Source: Epiperipatus broadwayi (taxonomy: Eukaryota > Onychophora > Udeonychophora > Euonychophora > Peripatidae). Taken from it: DNA of 64,000 bases. Under the pieces are notes generated by a model. That model was not told the origin of the DNA. It did no database searches and worked only from the letters and a program-made list of their open reading frames with translations. Both the position numbers and the translations under genes were made by a program. The stretch spans positions 11,508,579-11,572,578 of the forward strand of contig JAQFVV010000013.1 of NCBI GenBank assembly GCA_028023455.1, read 5' to 3'. Below, piece by piece: positions 24,539-36,100 of the stretch (position 1 is its first letter; each line of letters starts with the position of its first letter).

Positions 24539-25054
24539 AACAAAGATCTTTTTAGATTTCCTGTTGATCATTTTTGCCAAGAAATTACTGAAAAAAAATT
24601 ATGGTCTCATATTTATCAATTGCTAAATCACCCAAATAATAGGTATCTTATAATTCAATGTCATAATATTCTACAGAAAAGCATTTTACTAAATTCTCTT
24701 AAAATCATTAACAACAAAATAGTGGTTAATGTAAACCTGAACAGGCCAGTAATCTTATCAGGCCATATAAGAAACTGTTATTTGAATTTCAGGCAACATG
24801 ATCTCCAAAAATTATTAAAACCTTATGGTTCAATTTCAGAGTTCAAATATATATTGGAAAAAAGGGGAAATACTGAAGTCATTACAAACTCTGCTCTATT
24901 TAAATTATCACTGATTAAAGGTGTGTCTCCTACTTCAATTCCTACAATTCATTGTGCAGAGTCAGCTCCTCTTATAATTTCATTTCGGGGTATTCCCCCC
25001 ACAGTGTTTCCTATGCCGTCTAAGAACACATCTCATAAAAGACTGCCCTGCTAG
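24539..25054 (+). pseudogene. Tx1-like LINE ORF1, middle part with RRM-like segment
   Basis: In the same frame as the preceding part, after its TGA. It contains RPVILSGHIRNCYLNFRQHD, then LQKLLKPYGSISEFKYI. The pattern hydrophobic strand, helix, PYGSISE, strand resembles an RNA-recognition motif, a domain found in several LINE ORF1 proteins. The frame closes with a TAG at 25052. The correct continuation is a different frame that begins at about 25041, so an indel lies just before 25052. Confidence 0.6.
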
Positions 25055-25550
25055 AATTTGCATTAAATGCAAGGGAAGAAACAGCAAATTCCATAACTGT
25101 GATAGGTCTTCAAATCAAAATATACTTGCTACATTACAATCACCTTCAGAATTATTCATACAGCCTCAAGCTCATGAAGTTCTGATGACTATATTTCCTG
25201 TAAAGAACCATATTATAGAAGAACAAAGTCATGAAGTTCTGATGCCTGTACTTCCTGTAAAAAACCATATTGTAGAAGAACAATCTGACATGCAAGTGAT
25301 TATAGATAACAAGTCACACTTAATGGACTCTGATTCGGATGGAATTATGACAACAAATTATTCTTATACTCGTCAAAAATCCAAAAGAAAGGCAGGAGGA
25401 GGTAATAGGAATTTTATTGAAAAATCACATTCAATGACTTCTGAGGATTTGTCAGACTCAAATAAAAGTTCTTCTGGAAATGAATTGTGCAAAACAAATG
25501 TCAAGAGCAAAAAACTTAAAGCTGACAATCTGAAATTTATCATTAATTAA
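25041..25550 (+). pseudogene. Tx1-like LINE ORF1, C-terminal part with zinc knuckle
   Basis: The frame from 25041 starts DCPARICIKCKGRNSKFHNC. The ICIKC...FHNC arrangement is a CCHC-type zinc knuckle expected of retroelement nucleic-acid-binding proteins. It is followed by a 19-residue direct repeat (HEVLM-FPVKNHI-EEQ twice, 25173-25286) and a Lys/Ser-rich tail. It ends at TAA 25550, about 240 bases before ORF2. Confidence 0.65.
25173..25286 (+). repeat. 57-bp in-frame duplication in ORF1
   Basis: CATGAAGTTCTGATG begins at 25173 and 25230. The two 57-bp units differ at a handful of positions and preserve the frame, adding 19 residues after the zinc knuckle. Confidence 0.85.
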
Positions 25551-25792
25551 ATCTCAGATGTCTGACATCACTTCTAAAGGGAATTCAAACATGGACAAGA
25601 TTTCTACAAAAAAAGTCACTCCTCAAAAACTTATGGATATCGAACATAATATTAATATTACAGATAACCTTGATAAAAAAACATGATAAGATTGAAGAAT
25701 CGTCACTCATACTCTAAATGGTTTTTTTTAAATATACAAAATATCTAGACTCAAGCTAATTCTTTAAACTTTTTTTTCTTTATATATATTGA

Positions 25793-27678
25793 ATGAAATT
25801 AAAAATATCTGGCTTAAATGTCTGTGGCTTAACTCTGATAAAAGAGTTGATGCTCTTGCTCACTGGACAAAGAAGTTTTTGCCTCATTTAGTTTGTTTGG
25901 GAGAGACAAAATTATATATTAATTCAAATCAAAAGATAATTGACAAATTGCACAGATTAGGCTACTTTCATTATTCTACATCTAATAGCCCATCAGCTGG
26001 GGTTGCTCTTCTTATTCCTTTCCAATCTTTGATACAAAATTTCAGAATTAGCTTTTTAAACTCTAATTTAATCTTTATAACCATTTGTATAAACTCTTTC
26101 AAATTCAATGTAGTTTTTCTCTACTTAAACAAAGATATTGGGCTCATTCATAATCAAATACATCTCATTAATTTAGGACTTATCTCAAATCCTTTTCCTA
26201 CAATTCTTCTTGGAGACTTCAACTCTACTTATGACTGTTTCAATTCAAAATTTTTACACCTTCTAAATTCTCATTTCATGTGTGCACAGGGTTTTTTCCC
26301 ACATGATGCATGTTCATTTTATAGAAAGAAATTTTCTTCTCTTATAGACCTATTATATTACTCTCCGGAACTGCACTTCTTCATCAATCCATCTTTACAA
26401 CCATTATCTTTCTCTGATCATCATGCTATTATGCTTGATCTGACATTAGACTTACCCAATCAAACCTATGTACACCTTAAATCTACAATAAGAATTTTGC
26501 TAAAATCTGCTACACCAGAGGCGATTATCTCTGAAGCTTATATTTTTTTCAAGAAAATAGACATCCTAGCTCTTCCACCAGCTGAATCTTGGTTTGCTTT
26601 TATAAATATTCTTAGTTCTTTGATTTCTCATTACACCAGAAAGAATAAAGGGCCGATTGGGTTACTTAAGAAAGCAGATAGCTTAATTACAACATTGAAA
26701 GATATACCTCCAACACCAGCATCTGTACAGGTTATTATTGACCTGAAGCAACAATATGTAGAGACACACCAAATCCTAATAGACTATCTGGCTACTAAAA
26801 AGGCAAGGCTTTACCTCCCTAAACCTCATAACTTCTCAAGGGGATATATAAGGTGGGCTATGGGTTTTCAAAGTAAGTCTAAAATTCCATCAGCAATCAC
26901 AGTGAATAATATAATTTTCTCGGGTAATAGCATGATTTTACAAATTTTAAATCATTATAAATGCAAGCTAGTAGATGTTTCACAGAATTTGGTGCTTGAT
27001 ACATCTATATATTCTTGTGAGACAATTCATGGTATTAGTAATGATGATATTAGAGCTAAACTCTCATCCATGCCTGATAGAATACACCCTGGAATCCATG
27101 GAATACCAAAATTCATGTTCAAACATCTTGAAGCCTTCACAGTACCAATAGTGAGTAGAATGGTTGATCTACTTGCCTCAGGTCCCCTTACTATTGATCA
27201 ACTCTATCCCATTGCGATGGTCCCATTTCTTAAGAGTGCTATTATCCCATCGCCTCTGGAGAACCTTAGACCAATCTCGATAACTCCATTGATTATTAAA
27301 CTGATTGAAGCAATTATCAAAGATAAAATTCAAAATCTCATTCTGCCTTTTATCTCTAGTTTTCAATTTGCAAAGAAAGGTAGTTCCACAGCTGAGGCAC
27401 TCTGCCTATTCAGGTTAATTACAGATTATACAAGAAAAAATAAAAAGTCAAAGCCAATAGTTGTCCAACTTGATATTTCAGCTGCTTTTGACTCAGTCAG
27501 AATTCCTCAACTAATACATCTTCTAAGTGGTCTGAACATTCCCACAGGTATAATGAACATCATTACTAACCTTATATTAAACAGACATATTGCAATTTCA
27601 TTAAATGGAAAAATTTCAAACTCATTCACACCTACCAAGTCGATTCCACAGGGTTCTCCTCTTAGTCCCTTACTTTAA
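25793..27678 (+). pseudogene. Tx1-like LINE ORF2: endonuclease and RT, first part
   Basis: The ATG at 25793 begins MKLKISGLNVCGL, the standard start of LINE endonucleases. A frameshift near 25825 moves it into the long frame (25789-27678). There CLGETK (Glu near 25903), LLGDFNSTYD (about 26212-26240), FSSLIDLLYY and SFSDHHAIML carry the endonuclease active-site residues. A linker of about 200 residues follows. The RT then has HPGIHGIP, LENLRPISITPLIIK, LDISAAFDSV (motif A) and IPQGSPLSPLL (motif B). A stop follows immediately because of an indel near 27676. The protein would nick target DNA and copy element RNA there. Confidence 0.8.
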
Positions 27679-28250
27679 ATCTTTAGAGATGAATCTTCCT
27701 GGATTGTACATTCCTGGTATCAATAAATCCATTCAGCACATATCCTACATGGATGATGTGGCAGTGTTCTTACCATCTAGAAAATTCATACCAAAACTAA
27801 TTCAAATTATGGACAATTTCACCATAGAGTCAGGTCTTGCATTTAACCTTAGAAAATCTGCTGTATGGAGACTTTCATCTGGAAAATCCATTCCATCCCT
27901 TTTCACAGCTATGCCACAAAAATTTTTGGGCTTATCAATGAGTCTCTCTCATGCAGCAATGAGGAAATTAATACAAGACACTATCATGAATTCTGCAAGA
28001 AAAATAATTGATTCACTTTCAAAAGTTTATACATCATTATTTGCAAAAGCAGCCCTACTCAACATGTTACTGTTCCCCAGAATTGCTTACTACATGCCGT
28101 TCATTAAATTCTCATCAAAATTTATCCAGAATATAAACTCTCTTTGCTCTAGATTAATGTGGAAGTGTAAAACTGTTGCTATTAGCTTAAGAAGAGTGCA
28201 GAGACCAACAAGATACTTAATGGCTTGTCACTGCATTCACTTCATGTTCT
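27670..28250 (+). pseudogene. Tx1-like LINE ORF2: RT motif C and thumb, shifted frame
   Basis: This continues the RT in another frame. GINKSIQHISYMDDVAVFL at about 27719-27775 holds the catalytic pair as YMDD rather than the more usual F/YADD. The next blocks are GLAFNLRKSAVW, then KFLGLSMSLSHAAM (the FLG block) and later AALLNMLLFPRIAYYMP. The frame is lost again near 28210, after which the protein continues in the first frame. Confidence 0.78.
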
Positions 28251-28992
28251 TTGTCTACAGAAATCAAATAACCTCATTACAAGACTTAATGGGATTTTTC
28301 CTGATGACTCACCTTTTCTATCTATTCATCCTAAAGATACTCCACCTCCTATTAATGATGGTTGGCTGACACAAGTCTTAATTGATATTGCAAAAATTCT
28401 CACACCTTTAACTCAAATAAAACCAACGAAACTTCATTATTGGGATGCCTATCTTCTTTTTTTTTCAACAATTATCCCAGATCATAGCATTCTCACCTGT
28501 AGAAACTTTGCCATTATAAAGAAATATAAAAGATGTAATCTAGAGCCAAAATATTTGGACTTCCTTCTAAAGCTAAATCTCAATGCCCTTCCAACAAGCC
28601 ACTTTCTTGTGATGTATAGAGGTTTTTCATCTTTGGACCCTGTTTGCTCACTCTGCCACAGGGAGGATGATACCATATTTCACATTTTCAATGATTGTTC
28701 CTCTCTTCAGGGCTGTAGAATATTCATTAATAAAATTTATACACCAAAACATCCAATTATCAACACACTCATAAAAGGTTTTGCTTATGGGGATTTTGCA
28801 ATTATAAGAAGTGCAACTTTCATCACTTTCTGTCTATGGTTTGTCAGATGCTTCCTAATCTTCAAGTCTGTTATACCTGATCCAACATTAATTTTTTTAC
28901 AAAAATTAAAAGATATCAAAGAAAGAGATTTGAAGTTAGCTCCTCACCTAATAGCAAATTCCACATGGAATCTTATTAATATTGGACATTAA
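28205..28992 (+). pseudogene. Tx1-like LINE ORF2: C-terminal region with CCHC finger
   Basis: The frame ends at TAA 28992. CSLCHREDDTIFHIFNDC at about 28645-28698 is a CX2CX8HX4C finger, a feature of L1 and Tx1 ORF2 proteins that helps bind element RNA. It is preceded by LHYWDAYLL and followed by about 110 residues, then a 97-base 3' UTR with AATAAA. This finger, with two ORFs and an ORF1 zinc knuckle, is the main reason for placing the element in the L1 group. Confidence 0.75.
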
Positions 28993-29089
28993 GTAATTTA
29001 ATGGTTTATAAATGTATTGCCAAATTTAATGTTATTTTATAATTTTTTCTTTATTGTAAACATAGTTAAATAAACCTGTTTTTGATACT

Positions 29090-29101
29090 AAGAACTACAA
29101 T
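29090..29101 (+). repeat. 12-bp target-site duplication, right copy
   Basis: AAGAACTACAAT, identical to 23641-23652, directly after the LINE 3' end GATACT. Confidence 0.9.
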
Positions 29102-29215
29102 TAAATATGGTATTGAAGTATTTAAAAAAGAAAAGCTTTCTGTTGAAGAAATTAAAAAACATCATTTTAAAATATCAACTAAGCAGAAAAATATGGTTCA
29201 CAGATTGATTTGTAT
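29102..29215 (+). pseudogene. LINE family X, 3' end resumed after the insertion
   Basis: Reading across the removed insertion, KCILKKRTTI joins KYGIEVFKKEKLSVEEIKKH in the same frame, followed by FKISTKQKNMVHRLI. This fits the usual C-terminal tail of the family (a Trp/Glu-rich helix after RYKD-LK). It independently confirms both insertion boundaries. The frame degenerates after about 29215. Confidence 0.7.
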
Positions 29216-31104
29216 AGTCATCTCAAAATTCATTTATTTAAACAGTTTTTTTTCCTCTTTCTCCTTTCTTTCTCTCTCTCTCTCTCTTTTTGAGTTAGAA
29301 TGGCATACTCGTTTACTAGTAACAATTTATTTATTATTAAAATTGTATTTCTACAATATAATTTCGTTCTAATAAAATCAATTGATTGAATGATATGAAA
29401 TCATTTTTTATGAATTCATATTTTAATTTAAATTTCACATAAATGAAAATTATATTCAATTTATTTGGATTTTCATTGACATTTTTTTAAAAATTTTGAT
29501 TACTGTGCCTAACATCAATAAAAATACATTCATTTCTTAAACTTTTAATAGACAGTAATAAATATACATAAATTTAATTATGATTAAAATAATATATAAA
29601 TGTGCATAAATCTAAAGCCTTTTCATCTTCCCTATACACAAAGTTTATACATAAACGTTTTTTTTTTCATTTATCATTTGGTATTTTACTTCTTATACAC
29701 TCACATGATGCAAAAAAGAATGTCACAATAAACATGTTATTTTTAAGATATCAGAGTTAGTGCTGACATCTAGACTATTTTTTTACATATGAGTGCCAGT
29801 TATTATATAGTCGGAGTCTAACACCTTGAGAATACTGATAACGTCACTATCTAAAAGTTGAAATGGTGTCAGATAGCTAAATTTAGCTGGCACAAATTGA
29901 GATTACATTTAATTGTTTTTCTTCTATAATTTAAGTGTTTATAAAGTACTGTAAATTTATAATAACTTTAAAAAATTGCATGTTAGAAAAAAAAAGTTTA
30001 ATAGCTGGTTTTTGAGATGTGAATTAGTAAAATGCTTATCTATATTTTAAGCAGATTTGTTGAGAATAAAACCTTCTTTCAGAATTAATGTGTATATATA
30101 GATGTCTATAGTCCCTCATCTTGACCAAATGGAAATCTTTTTGATTTTTAATATAATGCATATATATATGTAATTATATAACTGAATATTTGTAAATACA
30201 GTAACTTAATAATTAAAAAATATTTTATCCACTTAGGAGCGCTTTCGATTATCCCAGTAATCTGTGTCAAGTATATTGCTTTAAAAATACAGACATCGAA
30301 TCATAATATTATATATATGTGTGTGCATGTACAAATATTTCTGTTCATTATCTTAAACTAAAAACACCCAATAAAGCGGATATTTCCAGAATTTTTAAAA
30401 AGATATAGAATCCAAAGCAAACTATAATGACAAAACTGTTATCCATACAGAAAGAAAAAAAACTATAATAATGACTAATCCTTATTTATCAAAATAGTGA
30501 CTGCAGTGTATTGATTGATTTGTGAAATAAATAAAGTTACATGTATGTAAGTGTGTTCAAAACTGGTCAATACAAAAGATGTTATAGTCACTCTAAAAAT
30601 AATGATATGCAGAATAAGTAATTATGCAAAATGCAAGTTAACATGTATATCTTAATTTGCATAAGGATAATAATAAAATATAAAAAATGTCTGCAGAATT
30701 TTTATGAGGGAGAAAAGAAAAAAGATGCAGTCAAAGCCAGTTACACTGAGTCAGAGATAATCTAGTGAGCAGTAAGGTGCTTGCTTAACACGGTATTGGT
30801 GAATAGTAAATGCTGATGAAAATTCTAATGAAAAACTAACATAGAAAGTTAATAGATTAAAATGATGGGCTTTTAATAAAGTGTAATAATAGAATCAAAC
30901 TCTATAAATAACTGATCCATGTGAAATTAAGACTGATTGTGTTATAGAATTAGTGACCCTCAAAATTATAATAATCTGTTACAAGTTTTTTTAAAAAACT
31001 TTATGCTACTATTTGATAGCCATCAATTATTAATTGTGGGCACAGCTTCCATAAATAAATTCTATTTTAACTATTCAATCTGATAAAAAGTTTCCCAAAC
31101 AAAC
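29216..31104. other. A/T-rich stretch, nothing coding recognised
   Basis: A (TC)n tract lies at about 29270-29287 and (TA)n near 30156. A segment near 29790-29880 has short inverted words (GTGCCAG and CTGGCAC) but no clear element. Confidence 0.4.
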
Positions 31105-31117
31105 TTATCATTCTGAT
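31105..31117 (+). repeat. 13-bp direct repeat, left, flanking the inverted-repeat element
   Basis: TTATCATTCTGAT, identical to 31589-31601. It is interpreted as a target-site duplication of retroposition length. Its last two bases overlap the start of the inverted repeat arm. Confidence 0.65.
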
Positions 31118-31521
31118 AAACAGTGAGGATTGCCAATTCCTCTACAAGCTTTATGATAAATGCTTAGCCAGAGCCAGCACTTAAAATACCTCTGTCAGGA
31201 ACACCTCCCCAAACCCCTGACCATGGTTTCGTGCTTTGGCACTCCTCAGAGAGGTGTCAGGGTAGGTTCAGACACTAGATCTAAAAATAGCAACTCAAAG
31301 CCAAGCACTTAGCTAAAAGTTATCTATTGAGTGGAAAATCTGAAATTTTCAGACATGTACATGTCTTCAAACCCAGCTATCCAACTCAAATAGCTATATG
31401 GGGCTGATAGATCTTCAGCCATGCCATATAGTAGCAATTTTATATTGCTATGACTACTACTATAACTGGCTAAGCATTTATCATAAAGCTTGTAGAGGAA
31501 TTGGCAATCCTCACTGTTTAT
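31116..31521. repeat. Perfect 56-bp inverted repeat around a structured 294-bp core
   Basis: The left arm 31116-31171 (starting ATAAACAGTGAGG, ending GCTTAGCCAG) is the exact complement of 31466-31521. The core is GC-richer than its surroundings and dense in smaller hairpins: GTCAGG...CCTGAC near 31195-31222, CTGAAATTTTCAG near 31340, GCTGATAG...TTCAGC near 31404 and TAGCAAT...ATTGCTA near 31431-31450. With the 13-bp flanking repeats the inserted unit would be 31118-31588. Its transcript would fold into one long hairpin. It could be a foldback element or a retroposed structured RNA. No second copy was found in the window. Confidence 0.85.
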
Positions 31522-31588
31522 AACTTACAAGCTTAAGAGATAGGGTCATGTGATCTATGAATTGATCTATGACTTTTATTTTGACTTT

Positions 31589-31601
31589 TTATCATTCTGA
31601 T
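31589..31601 (+). repeat. 13-bp direct repeat, right
   Basis: TTATCATTCTGAT, matching 31105-31117. It lies 67 bases beyond the right arm, so the inserted unit includes a short tail rich in GATCTATGA words. Confidence 0.65.
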
Positions 31602-31689
31602 CTCTATTTACAAAACCGTTAAATTTATTATTTTTATTATAATTACAATTTTGTTTTAATTAACAGACATTTTATTTATATTGCACACA

Positions 31690-32520
31690 CACATATACAT
31701 ATATAAAGGAAATAAATCATCCTTCCCCAACCTATGTATTTAAGCACAGTAAATATTAAATAAAGGACCAAGAGTAGAATGAATCTACATATTCTTGGAA
31801 TTGTGATATTTATAAACATACCTTTGTCATCACTGCTGGTAATTCAGAATGAAATTAATATATCAGCCAGAGATAGTGTGACACAATACTTATTAAACTA
31901 ATAATCAATTGTACAAGCCTCTTATAATACTTTAACTTTAACATTTAAATATGATTTACCATATAAACACTAAATAAAACATAGCTCAATGTATATATGT
32001 AAACAATAAAAGTAAATCACCATCCCTCAGATTATGAATTAAAAATACTCTAAATATTGAACAACAAATCAAAAATGTAGCTCTGATATTTGTAAAAGAA
32101 TCTTTGTCAACATTATTGAAATCCAAAATAAAATTAATATCTCAGCCAGATGAAATGTGCTGCTTAATATTTACTAAGCTAATAATCTATTAAATAAGCT
32201 GAAGTAGAATCTCTTTTAACAACTTACCTTGATTATAATAATTAAATAAGATTTAGTATGTAAGCATTAAATTAAACACAGGTCAATGTATACATGTAAA
32301 CAAAGAGAGTAAATCACCCTCCCTCAGGCTAAAAATTAAAAGCACTCTAAATATTGAACAAATGATCAAGAATAGCATAATTCCATATATCCTTGGAGCT
32401 CTGATATTTATAAGCATATCTTTGTCAATATTGTTGGTAATTCAGGATAAAATTATTATATCAGCCAGATGAAATATGGCACTTAATATAAACTAATAAT
32501 TATATAAGACTTCTAATCCA
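31690..32520 (+). repeat. Tandem array, period about 300 bp, nearly 3 units
   Basis: TAAATCA followed by CC-rich CCTCCCTCAG-like words recurs at about 31713, 32013 and 32310. Each unit repeats, in order, ACTCTAAATATTGAACAA, GCTCTGATATTTGTAA, TATCAGCCAGATGAAAT and AACTAATAAT. The units are diverged but collinear. No coding capacity. Confidence 0.8.
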
Positions 32521-32524
32521 TAGC

Positions 32525-32715
32525 TTGTGAGAGGAAGATTTATTCCTTTATATATATTGAGCTATGTTTAATTTAATGTTTACATATTAAATTTATTTAA
32601 ATATTATAATCAAGGTGTTAAAAGAGAAATTCTGTATCCAGCCTTGTAAAACTGTTTATTAGTTAAGTCTGAGTAAGAGTGATTTATTCCCTTTATTTAC
32701 ATATATACATATTTT
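32525..32715 (-). repeat. Inverted partial unit of the 300-bp array
   Basis: Read on the minus strand it contains GGGAATAAATCACTCTTACTC at its start side and CTCTTTTAACACCTTGATTA, matching the direct units at 31710 and 32205. The array is therefore three direct units followed by one inverted partial unit. Confidence 0.75.
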
Positions 32716-32984
32716 AAATGGATGCTTAGATGAAAATATTTGTATGGAGTTAATCATTTATAATTACTTATTAGAAATAGAGAACTCCACACAAATATTT
32801 CTATATATATATATAAAATAAAAATTACCCCAAATCCAAAATTAAACAAGCCTAGCCAAAGGAAAAAAAAAATCTAAAAACACAATCAATGGTTTCCCTG
32901 CTAAAATAGACTTCACAAGTGCAAAAGACTGAGAAAAAACATCAAATATATAGAAGTGATACTTCCCATAATTCTCGATTACAT

Positions 32985-33185
32985 TCCACACATCTTTAAA
33001 TTAAAAGAACTCTTAAACAAGTTCATTGCTTCACAATCATAAATTTTTAATAATAAAGATTCTTTAATTCTTGTTTTTATTTCATTTCTTTCAGAAAAGA
33101 CAACCGTAATTTCATCAAAACTAATAATATGGCCTGTATTTCTTTCATGGATATATAAAGCAGAATTAATTTACAATATTGAATC
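32985..33185 (-). pseudogene. Penelope-like element, GIY-YIG C-terminal fragment
   Basis: On the minus strand from about 33180 the frame reads NSALYIHERNTGHIISFDEI, then VFSERNEIKTRIKESLLLKI, then FKSSFNLKMCGM. The SALYIH--NTGHII block, then E-N---RIKESLLIK, is the conserved second half of the PLE GIY-YIG endonuclease (H--TGH-I, then W--R-IKEA--I). It is only about 65 codons, and upstream similarity is lost, so it is a relic. Its sequence differs from the PLEs at 43 and 50 kb. Confidence 0.6.
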
Positions 33186-36100
33186 ATTTCAATTACTAAA
33201 ATTTCATTTTGTTAGTCTCAGACAAATATGCACTGCCTTATTTTGTAATAGTAGTTATAAAATAGAATTATCATATATATATATATATTAAAGAGCAAAT
33301 ATTTCTAAACAAGCTTATTTTATTATTATTATTTTTATATGATAAATGCTATAAGAGAAAGCATTCAGATTTTTATCTATGATTACCCCCCCTCTCCCAG
33401 ACTAGTTTCGAGCTATATATATATATTCAAAGATTTAACTGACGACAAAAATCATAATTTATGGCCTGAAGGTGTAGTAAATTTAGTTTTATTAAGCCAT
33501 GATGATAAAATATTACTTTCAAATTGTGAATTTTTAACTTTAAAAATATATTTTTTTTAATTTTAGAAATTGAAAATACTTTTTTTAATTAAAAGTTACA
33601 ATTTGGTAAATGAGGTATTGACTATGGAAACCACAAATTATTAACGATTTGGAAAACAAAGTGAAAAGAACATAGATGTTTTTTTTTTTAAAAAATGGAG
33701 AACATATTTTAATAATCATATGGGGGGGGGGTACAAGACATTGATGAAAACCATTTCACAAAAAAATATTTTGAGTTTTTTGACAATTTACACATTACAA
33801 ACTTCACTCTGCAGATCTGCAGAAAGAATTCTGTCAAAAAAATCAGCATAATAAAAAGAAATCAACAATATCTGTTAGCTGGTTCTAACAACTAATCTTA
33901 ACTCCATCAATAAGACAATAAACTATGAATGTGGAATAGGATTTTTAGCATGTTTCCATGGCAAAAATGATCAATCATATTTACACTTGTAGATTTCTCA
34001 AAATATCTGCTGAGCATCATCAGACTATATTGCCACATTACATTCCAACTGTGTAATGCTTAGGAGAAATGAATTACTAAACAAGACTTAGTATGATACC
34101 TTGAATTGTAACCTGTTGTTTAATATACCAAAAGCAAGTATTAGCCATGCTCAGAATTAAAACTTTTCTAGCTCTGGTGTCTATTTATGAAGTAAGACTT
34201 AAGAATACTAATTAGTTAACTTTTTTAATCTTCCTTTACTTTTTTTATAATATTTTCATATAGCTTTTTGGACAATTCATTTTTTTTTAAATTTTGGTTT
34301 TAGCTATTTTCAGTTTTCATGGGCATATTTTTCTTCTGGTTCTGTTTCAATTATTCCTTTAATTCTTTTGATTAGTTCTTTGTTTATTTAGATATGTTCT
34401 TATTTGGTTATTAAATTGTTTATACATTTTATCCATTTGTTTGGATATATTATCTATATTTTTCTCAATTTTCTAAATATTTTTATCTTTATCATGAAAA
34501 ATTATCCTTTGCCATTGTAGATTCTGTATCTTTCTTTATCTCATGTTTCTTACAATTTAATACCTGCTACTATATATTTAGCATTGATCCTGAAATTTCT
34601 ATTACTTACTATTGTTCATGTCTTCTCAGTTTTCATTTCCTCAGCTTGCATATTTGCATGGCTCTATTTGTCATGTATATTATTACAACTTCTTAATTGA
34701 TCCTACTTTTGTTTGCTTTTTCCCCCATTTAATTGGGCTTTCATAATCATTACCATTTTTTTAACCTAGTAGATTATTTATTGCTCGCTTTACTTTAATT
34801 TCACTCTAATTAATCTGACTTATTTGTAAACTTATTTTGGGGTTAATCTATCTTGTTACTATCTGTTCCTCAATCTGACATTTTACTTCATATATATTTA
34901 TTACTTTTTATGCATTAATCTTTCCTATATTGTTATATGTGAATAATCATATTTAAATAATTTTCTTAGTAAGTATCTTAAGGGTTTCATTTTAATTAAG
35001 TTCATATTGAGTTGACATTTGTATTGAGAAGTTGATAACACATATGTAAGGATAAATCATTCCTAGTGATTGATCAAGTCACCATAGTGAGGTTATAAAA
35101 TATAACGGGGAGATGGTTAATTAAATTAATAAAAAATAACTGAGCTATGAATTTGTCCATGTTACTGTCCAAAAGTAACAGAAAGCATTACTAATAGATA
35201 TGTAGGCAAAAATTGGAAATGTAAATAAATAGTATCTGATGATACTAGCAAAAATATAACAAGAAATTGATTGCCAATGGTTAATTACTGAATTATATAA
35301 TATCATGATAATTTTCAAGATACTGTAATCTCTAAGTATTTATTCTTTTGAATTTGAAACTCTTCACTGCACTCTTTCAGTTGCTTTCTCTTTTATCTCT
35401 TGAAAATAACCAATACCAATTCAGCATTAAAATAGGGGGGTATATATGAAAATAACTATTTACAATAAGGATCATAGATTTAAAATTATTATGGTAAAAT
35501 TAATGAATACAAATTTATTAGAAGTAAAAAGAACATTTAAGCAGAGCTAGAATTTTAAAAATCTAATTTTAAAAAGCACATCTATACATTTCAACATCAA
35601 ATAAAATTTTAAATATAAAAAGATTAAAATTCACAAATTTCTAAATAATAAATAGAAGAAAAATCAATTATAATTTCTCTAAAAACAACTATAATTAAAT
35701 TAAGTGAAGAGTTAATACATGCAGCATACTATTTAATGTAAATTTAATCAAGGGAGGATCTTTGAAATTTATGCACATTCACATTAGTACAATCAACATA
35801 CCAATTGAATTACTCTAGTGATCATAATCGACAGGGATTTTCTTTTTACGTATCATCATCAATAGCCACTTATAAATGAATTTGATCATTGTAACTCCAA
35901 AAAATGAAATAGAAAGACAACAACAACAATCATAATAAACAAAAATTTTACAATGACTACATAAAATCAATTCTGATATTTTGGAATATTGTCTTTTAAT
36001 TTATTCTAACCAATACTTTTATTTTTGAAAGACTTCAATACCTACTTTCAATTGTAATCAATTCTCAGTCACATGATCTCAATAAATGCTACCAATATAC

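Larger units (their letters stand above)
23653..29089 (+). mobile_element. L1/Tx1-like LINE, full length with target duplication
   Basis: A 5.4-kb two-ORF non-LTR retrotransposon bounded by perfect 12-bp repeats. ORF1 starts only 10 bases after the 5' end and encodes a zinc-knuckle protein. ORF2 encodes an exonuclease III-like endonuclease, an RT and a C-terminal CCHC finger, as in the L1 group. The 3' end has AATAAA (about 29069) and finishes GTTTTTGATACT without a clear poly(A). Breaks: an in-frame stop in ORF1 at 24536, frameshifts near 25040, 25825, 27676 and 28210. The insertion lies in the coding end of an older LINE. The few breaks suggest a relatively recent insertion. Confidence 0.85.

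Noticed and set aside
29752-29900. tRNA-derived SINE suggested by a GGTGTTAGACTCCGA-like word on the minus strand
   Set aside because: No B box at tRNA distance and no second copy seen.
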